NCBI GenBank assembly: GCA_023402075.1
Contig: JAEXCS010000025.1
Location: 1-64,000, forward strand
Length of the DNA: 64,000 bases
From: Bacillota bacterium
Lineage (GTDB): Bacteria > Bacillota > Clostridia > Oscillospirales > Oscillospiraceae
Reading direction: 5' to 3'
The notes beneath the pieces were generated by a model. It was given only the letters and a program-made list of their open reading frames with translations. It searched no databases and had not been told where the DNA came from. Positions 59,482 through 64,000 of the stretch are shown here, piece after piece (the first letter of the stretch is position 1; the number at the start of each line of letters is the position of its first letter). Both the position numbers and the translations under genes were made by a program.

Positions 59482-59985
59482 ATGAAAGAAATTTTCAACC
59501 GCAGAAGCATTCGCAAGTTTAAAGATCAGGCCGTTGAGCCTGAAAAGGTTGACAAACTGCTTCGGGCCGCTATGCAGGCGCCGTCGGCAGCCAATCAGCA
59601 GCCCTGGGAATTTATCGTGGTGCAGGATAAAGAGAAGCTGGCAAAGGTTGCCGGGGCCTCGGCCTACGCAAAGCCTGTTGCAAGCTGTGGCGTTGCCTTT
59701 GTCTTGCTTGCGGACGAACGTGTGATGAAAGTACCCACGGCCTGGCAGCAGGATATGGGTGCATGCGCTGAAAATTTACTGCTGGAGGCCGTTCATTTAG
59801 ACCTGGGCGGCGTTTGGTTGGGAGTCTCCGTCTCGGAAGAAACATCGAACAACGTAAGCAGCCTGTTTGACCTTCCCGACAACATCAAGCCCTATGCCCT
59901 GATCGCCGTAGGCTATCCGGAGGATCAGAAAAACGAGTTTGTGGACCGGTATAATGCAGCCAAGGTGCACCACGAAAAATGGTAA
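59482..59985 (+). CDS. Nitroreductase family protein (FMN-dependent)
   Basis: 167 residues from ATG 59482 (AGGAGG 8 bases upstream). N-terminal RRSIRKFKDQ and APSAANQQPWEF are the FMN-binding signatures of the family, and GGVWLGVSVSE is the later conserved part. It reduces nitro groups, quinones or flavins with NAD(P)H. The short length is typical of Clostridia forms. It starts 17 bases after the MarR stop. Confidence 0.94.
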   Translation: MKEIFNRRSIRKFKDQAVEPEKVDKLLRAAMQAPSAANQQPWEFIVVQDKEKLAKVAGASAYAKPVASCGVAFVLLADERVMKVPTAWQQDMGACAENLLLEAVHLDLGGVWLGVSVSEETSNNVSSLFDLPDNIKPYALIAVGYPEDQKNEFVDRYNAAKVHHEKW

Positions 59986-60004
59986 GCGGCAAGGAGGAAA
60001 AACG

Positions 60005-60295
60005 ATGCTTAAAATTGTTGCCAAAAATTATATCAAGGCGGAAAAGGTAGATGAATTTATTGCACTGGCCAAGCAGCTGGTGCTGGACACCAGAGCAAAC
60101 GACGCCGGGTGCATCCGGTATGAGCTGGTGCAGGATATGAAGAACCCGCAGCTGCTGACCATACTGGAGGAATGGGCGGATCAGGAATCCCTTGACAAAC
60201 ATATGGCAGCGGAGCATTTCAAAAAAGCAGTTCCCGCCTTCCCTGCATTAGCGGAAAAACCCGGCGAGATGAACCTCTATAAAACATTGATCTGA
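60005..60295 (+). CDS. Antibiotic biosynthesis monooxygenase (ABM) domain protein
   Basis: 96 residues, the usual ABM size, dimeric ferredoxin-like fold. Motifs: GCIRYELVQD, WADQESLDKHMAAEHF. Members act on quinones or other aromatic compounds without cofactors; E. coli YgiN is a quinol monooxygenase. Placed between two flavin reductases, it may process quinone-like toxicants. AAGGAGG is upstream. Confidence 0.92.
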   Translation: MLKIVAKNYIKAEKVDEFIALAKQLVLDTRANDAGCIRYELVQDMKNPQLLTILEEWADQESLDKHMAAEHFKKAVPAFPALAEKPGEMNLYKTLI

Positions 60296-60315
60296 CAAAG
60301 GGAGCTTCAAAGCAT

Positions 60316-61155
60316 ATGACTTTTGACTTCTCCGTTGAACAGGTGGTTCGAACCCGCAAGAGTATCCGGACCTACGAAGACCGCAGCCTTGCACAAAAGG
60401 AAAAGGAGCAGCTTCAGGTCTTTATGGCACAGCTGTCCAATCCTTTTTCGGTGGAGGTTTTCTTTCGCCTGCTGGAAGCTTCCACCTCAGCCGGTGGCGA
60501 AAAACTGGGAACCTATGGGGTCATCAAGGGCGCCAGAGAGTTTATCGGTGCCTCGGTAAAGGACGGCGAGCTGTCTCTCGAGGCGCTTGGCTACTCCTTT
60601 GAAAAGCTGGTTTTATACGCAACCTCCCTTGGGCTTGGCACCTGCTGGCTGGGCGGGACCTTCAACCGCAGCGGCTTTGCCGCCGCCATGAACTTAAATG
60701 CAGGGGAGCTTTTTCCCTGCATCTCCCCCGTTGGATATCCCAAGGGCAAACAGCGCACCATGGAATCTCTGATCCGATGGGCGGGGAAATCAGATCAGCG
60801 CAAGGAATGGAACGAGCTGTTTTTTAATCAGACGTTCTCTAAACCTCTGTCCCAATCCGAGGCAGGAGACTTTGCTTTTCCGCTGGAAATGGTGCGGCTT
60901 GCCCCCTCGGCTGTCAATAAGCAGCCTTGGCGGATTGTACAGGATCACGGCAGCTATCATTTTTACAAAACAACGGCGCTGAAAAACGAAGCCGGAAAAA
61001 TTGACATCCAGCGGGTCGATCTGGGGATCGCCGCCTGCCATTTTCACATGGCCGCCTTGGAAAAAGGCTTGGTGGGCAAATTTGAAAAGCTGAAAACTCC
61101 CCAAACGCATAGCGCGGAAGGTATACAGTATGTTTTCTCCTGGGTCACAAAGTAA
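60316..61155 (+). CDS. Nitroreductase-fold protein, TM1586 type
   Basis: 279 residues. N-terminal RTRKSIRTYEDRSL and a second FMN-site segment RLAPSAVNKQPWRI near residue 195 show an internal double nitroreductase layout, as in the TM1586 family. GLGTCWLGGTFNRSGF is also characteristic. Last gene of the MarR operon. The activity is probably flavin-dependent reduction, substrate unknown. Confidence 0.88.
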   Translation: MTFDFSVEQVVRTRKSIRTYEDRSLAQKEKEQLQVFMAQLSNPFSVEVFFRLLEASTSAGGEKLGTYGVIKGAREFIGASVKDGELSLEALGYSFEKLVLYATSLGLGTCWLGGTFNRSGFAAAMNLNAGELFPCISPVGYPKGKQRTMESLIRWAGKSDQRKEWNELFFNQTFSKPLSQSEAGDFAFPLEMVRLAPSAVNKQPWRIVQDHGSYHFYKTTALKNEAGKIDIQRVDLGIAACHFHMAALEKGLVGKFEKLKTPQTHSAEGIQYVFSWVTK

Positions 61156-61216
61156 AGAGCCATCATTGACTTATAGAAGACGCTTTGCAATGCTTTCAGG
61201 TCTTTCACAAAAAAAC

Positions 61217-61244
61217 GTCAGCAGTTTTGAAATGAACTGCTGAC
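61217..61244. other. First hairpin downstream of the nitroreductase operon
   Basis: GTCAGCAGTT (61217-61226) pairs with AACTGCTGAC (61235-61244), loop of 8. It directly precedes the repeat and terminator below. Confidence 0.6.
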
Positions 61245-61274
61245 AACAAAATGGGCTGCTGACAACAAAATGGG
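61237..61274. repeat. 19-bp perfect tandem duplication
   Basis: CTGCTGACAACAAAATGGG occurs twice in a row (61237-61255 and 61256-61274). The second copy overlaps the 5' arm of the terminator hairpin, and the first overlaps the 3' arm of the preceding hairpin. Likely a recent slippage duplication. Confidence 0.9.
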
Positions 61275-61310
61275 CTGCATGTTTCCACATAGAAACATGC
61301 AGCCCATTTT
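61267..61310. terminator. Bidirectional terminator between nitroreductase and aminotransferase operons
   Basis: A 19-bp perfect stem (61267-61285 with 61292-61310), 6-base loop, AAAA/TTTT ends on both strands. The two operons converge here. Confidence 0.94.
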
Positions 61311-61372
61311 GCTGTTAAAAATTCCGCTAAGTAGTTGTCAACTTTAATGTTCGCTTTTCAAGAAATTTGTTT

Positions 61373-62509
61373 TTACCTGTTACGCTTCAAAGCTTCTTCA
61401 ACTCGGTCAAACGCCTCCTCTAAAACAGAGCGCGGGCAGCCAAAGTTAACACGCACAAATTGACTGTCAGAAAATTCGGCGCCATCGCCAAAGCGCACAC
61501 GCGCCTGCTCCAGAAAGAAGCGATAGGGATGCTCAGCCCCAATCCCTGATGCGTCTATCCATGCAAGATACGTGGCCTCATTTTCCGCTTTCAGTGCCAG
61601 CCCATCAATTGCTGCCACGCGCTTGCGCAGATAGTTCTGATTTTCCTGTAAATACGCAATCAGCTCCTGACGCCAAGCTTCGCAGTCCGTAAAGGCGGCT
61701 TTCAGCGCTGCCAATGCAAATGCAGAAAGTCCCGGCAGAAGCCCATAGGACTGATGCGCAAACTCTGCCCGAAGCTTTTCGTTGGGAATAATGGCAAATC
61801 CAATGGGTACACCGGGAATATTATAGGTTTTACTGGCGGCGTGCAATGTGATAGATTGCTCTTGCGCTGCTTCCCCCAGAGAGAAAAAGGGAATATGACG
61901 GCCTGAAAGCACCAGATCACTGTGGATCTCATCCGATACCACAAGAATATCGTGCCGCTGCGCAAAGGCCAGCAACTCCTCCAATTCCGAACGGGTATAT
62001 ACACGGCCAACCGGGTTGTGCGGATTGCACAGGATGAATACCCCGATGTGCTCTTCGTTCGCCTTTCGCTCCATTGCCTCAAAGTCCATGGAATAGTGGC
62101 CGTTCTCACAAAGCAGCGGCACCACTGCACGCTGTTTTCTTGATTCGTCCGCCAGTCTCATATAAATATGAGAATATATAGGAGTGGTCATCATCAGTTG
62201 CCCCTCTGCCACGCGACACGCAAGATTGACACCCACGTTTACATTGGGCAGGAACACAATCCATTCTTTTTTCACCGCTGTCTGATGATGCAAACGGTAA
62301 TAGTCAATAATGGCCTGATTTACTGAATCATCAGGTCTGGTATACCCAAACACCGGATGTTTCAGCCGTTCTGCCATGGCATCTATCACAGGCTTGGGTG
62401 CGGCAAAATCCATATCCGCAACCCAAAGCGGCAGAATATCAGGACCTTGTGCGCCCCATTTTGCGCTGTCGGTTCCCCGCCGTTCTAAAACGGTATCAAA
62501 AATACTCAT
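61373..62509 (-). CDS. patB: PatB/MalY-type PLP aminotransferase (cystathionine beta-lyase)
   Basis: 378 residues, normal PatB size. Fold type I PLP enzyme with the Schiff-base lysine in HAASKTYNIPG and LPLWVADMDF at the N terminus, the PatB hallmark. NPHNPVGRVY and VSDEIHSDL bind PLP. PatB cleaves C-S bonds of cystathionine or cysteine conjugates. It is preceded by an amino-acid ABC ATPase gene (27-base gap), so a sulfur amino acid import and breakdown role is plausible. Confidence 0.92.
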   Translation of the reverse strand: MSIFDTVLERRGTDSAKWGAQGPDILPLWVADMDFAAPKPVIDAMAERLKHPVFGYTRPDDSVNQAIIDYYRLHHQTAVKKEWIVFLPNVNVGVNLACRVAEGQLMMTTPIYSHIYMRLADESRKQRAVVPLLCENGHYSMDFEAMERKANEEHIGVFILCNPHNPVGRVYTRSELEELLAFAQRHDILVVSDEIHSDLVLSGRHIPFFSLGEAAQEQSITLHAASKTYNIPGVPIGFAIIPNEKLRAEFAHQSYGLLPGLSAFALAALKAAFTDCEAWRQELIAYLQENQNYLRKRVAAIDGLALKAENEATYLAWIDASGIGAEHPYRFFLEQARVRFGDGAEFSDSQFVRVNFGCPRSVLEEAFDRVEEALKRNR

Positions 62510-62536
62510 GCTATAAGTTTCAACTCCTCAGAACTA

Positions 62537-63289
62537 TTAAATATTGTAGCCCCATTTGGGTAATATGCGGTCAAGAAACTGCCTGGTACGCTCTTGCTTG
62601 GGGTGAAAAAACAGATCATCAGGAGTCCCTTCCTCAACAATAACACCCCCATCCATAAAAACAATATGATTGGCAATATCACTGGCAAACGACATTTCAT
62701 GGGTGACGACAATCATTGTAATGCCGTCTTCCGCCACCTTTTTCATCACATTCAGCACGCCGCCGACCAATTCCGGATCGAGAGCGGAAGTAGGTTCGTC
62801 AAAAAGAATGACCTCGGGATTGATTGCCACCGCACGGGCAATGCCCACGCGCTGCTGCTGACCGCCGGAAAGCTGAGATGGGAACGCGTCGTACTTTTCG
62901 TTCAGACCCACTTTATCCAAAGCCTGGCACGCCCGGTCCCTCGCTTCGGCTATGGGGATTCTTCGGACCACTGTCAGCCCCTCCATCACGTTTTCCAGCA
63001 CGGTCTTATTTTGAAAAAGATTATAATTTTGAAAGACCATGGCCGTTTGCCTGCGGACAGTCTGGATCTGCTGTTTGGTTGCCGTGGCAAACGGCACAGC
63101 AACATCTTTGATAGACAGCTCGCCTCCGTCAGCTCTTTCCAAAAAGTTAATGCAGCGAAGCAGTGTTGTTTTTCCTGATCCACTGGGACCAAGCACAACA
63201 ACCACTTCCCCTTTTTTCACCGTAAGGTCAATGCCTTTCAGCACCTCGTTTTTGCCAAACGCCTTGTGAATTCCTTTTACTTCAATCAT
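62537..63289 (-). CDS. Polar amino-acid ABC transporter ATP-binding protein
   Basis: 250 residues. Walker [10 protein letters not shown], signature LSGGQQQR and Walker [18 protein letters not shown] are typical of GlnQ/TcyC-type ATPases. [22 protein letters not shown] is characteristic of this subfamily. The permease and binding protein are not in the window and may lie beyond the right edge. Pairing with PatB suggests cystine or a related amino acid; this is inference. Confidence 0.93.
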   Translation of the reverse strand: MIEVKGIHKAFGKNEVLKGIDLTVKKGEVVVVLGPSGSGKTTLLRCINFLERADGGELSIKDVAVPFATATKQQIQTVRRQTAMVFQNYNLFQNKTVLENVMEGLTVVRRIPIAEARDRACQALDKVGLNEKYDAFPSQLSGGQQQRVGIARAVAINPEVILFDEPTSALDPELVGGVLNVMKKVAEDGITMIVVTHEMSFASDIANHIVFMDGGVIVEEGTPDDLFFHPKQERTRQFLDRILPKWGYNI

Positions 63290-63345
63290 GGAGTATCTCC
63301 TTTCTCGCCATTGTACGGGGTTTCTATCGGAAAGCTTGGAAAGCC

Positions 63346-64000
63346 CTAAAACCCCAGATCCTCGTCAATGAGCAAAACCTGAATGCGTGTATCCGCATCA
63401 CCCCGCGGCCTGCGTTGATACCGCACAATAGAATAGGTGCAGCAAGGCCGGTTGTCGCTTTTGCAATCAATGCATTTCCCCAATGTCCGACAGGGTGTGT
63501 CGATTCCTCTCTGTTCCCCCATGCCGCCGCGGCTGATAATCTGGCCCAATCGTTCAAACGCGGCGGGCAGATCCGGAACGATCTTGTTGCGTCCCGCCAC
63601 CACAATCACTTTTTTAGGCCCATATGCAATGGCTGCCACACGATTTCCTAACCCATCAACGTTAACCAGTTCTCCCTGCTCGGTGACAGCATTGGTGCTT
63701 GTGAGGTAGAAATCCGCCGTAAATGCGTCCTGATAAGAGCGCTCAACGACTTCTTGCGGAATACTGCTGTCCAGTTTAAAGGGAACATGCTTCACATAGC
63801 GGTTGGTATACAAAAAGTCGCCGGTTTCAATGTAATCCGTTGCGCCGATATCGCGCAGTGTGTTTGAACCTCCAATGGCCACGCGGCTTTTGGGCGTGAG
63901 CGTAGCCTTTATCCAATTCAGCGCCGCTTCGGCATTAGGCTGAAGAATGGCGGTGATATGATTGGAATTTAAATGATGCAGGGTTTTATTTAAATCAGGC
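63346..64000 (-). CDS. LUD-domain protein (5' end cut by window edge)
   Basis: 218 codons visible; the frame is open to the right edge, so the N terminus lies outside. Segments [52 protein letters not shown] and the cysteine-rich [16 protein letters not shown] identify the LUD family (DUF162). LUD proteins such as LutC take part in lactate oxidation, while many in Clostridia stand alone with unknown role. The PCR...GKCIDC cysteines may bind a metal. A downstream ABC ATPase and PatB are on the same strand. Confidence 0.88.
   Translation of the reverse strand, partial: PDLNKTLHHLNSNHITAILQPNAEAALNWIKATLTPKSRVAIGGSNTLRDIGATDYIETGDFLYTNRYVKHVPFKLDSSIPQEVVERSYQDAFTADFYLTSTNAVTEQGELVNVDGLGNRVAAIAYGPKKVIVVAGRNKIVPDLPAAFERLGQIISRGGMGEQRGIDTPCRTLGKCIDCKSDNRPCCTYSIVRYQRRPRGDADTRIQVLLIDEDLGF

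Noticed and set aside
1..64000. CRISPR arrays, insertion sequences, prophage genes, tRNA or rRNA genes
   Set aside because: No regularly spaced repeats, transposase or integrase motifs, or tRNA-like cloverleaf were recognised by eye; a tRNAscan or Infernal run would be needed to be certain.

Overview
The window looks like the chromosome of a low-oxygen, moderately GC-rich Firmicute of the Oscillospiraceae type. Reasons: SufCBDSU without IscU/HscA, strong AGGAGG ribosome binding sites, lipoproteins with LAACG lipoboxes, a YesN/LytS-type two-component pair, TRAP and CUT2 sugar transporters, a type IV pilus locus and small Clostridia-type membrane families (DUF4418, DUF4491). This placement is inference; no rRNA or tRNA gene was recognised.

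Layout. (1) 1-10093, minus strand: a type IV pilus operon. In transcription order it holds a 1448-residue prepilin with a GLUG-repeat body, three small pilin-like proteins, PilB, PilT and PilC (cut by the window edge). Its leader contains a c-di-GMP-I (GEMM) riboswitch followed by a terminator hairpin. (2) 10273-15376, minus: sufCBDSU, the iron-sulfur assembly operon, with a clear promoter and a palindrome at the start point. (3) 15565-29626, minus: about 14 kb of tightly packed genes that look like one operon. It joins an FTR1/P19/DUF2318 iron-uptake system and two MacB/FtsX-type ABC modules to an FMN-binding lipoprotein, a second protein with a flavinylation-like motif, a fumarate-reductase-like CAB complex and a transglutaminase. 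The suf and iron operons share a similar palindrome (GTTAGA...GCTAACCT) in their leaders. (4) 29859-31870: a frameshifted DUF4491 gene, an Ada-type AraC regulator with a lost zinc cysteine, and an orphan CadC-like ArsR repressor with a consensus promoter and operator.

(5) 31925-47314: an arabinose-type locus. On the minus strand are a YtfQRT-YjfF-type ABC transporter, an FGGY kinase, AraA, AraD and GalM. Divergent from it are AraR and a three-gene sensor set (YesN regulator, LytS-type kinase, lipoprotein sugar-binding protein) whose binding protein resembles the transporter's own. (6) 47450-56196: a TRAP transporter with two CaiB/BaiF CoA-transferases, a MaoC hydratase, an SDR and a solute-binding-like protein without a signal peptide, controlled by a divergent FadR-type GntR regulator with a TGGTAGTACCA operator. 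(7) 56252-61310: pirin, a zinc-ribbon protein, a small membrane protein, a decayed sugar O-acetyltransferase, and a MarR-nitroreductase-ABM-nitroreductase operon. (8) 61373-64000, minus: a PatB-type aminotransferase, an amino-acid ABC ATPase and a truncated LUD-domain protein.

The best candidates for undescribed biology are the riboswitch-controlled giant GLUG pilin operon and the fusion of extracytosolic flavin/fumarate-reductase chemistry with FTR1 iron uptake.
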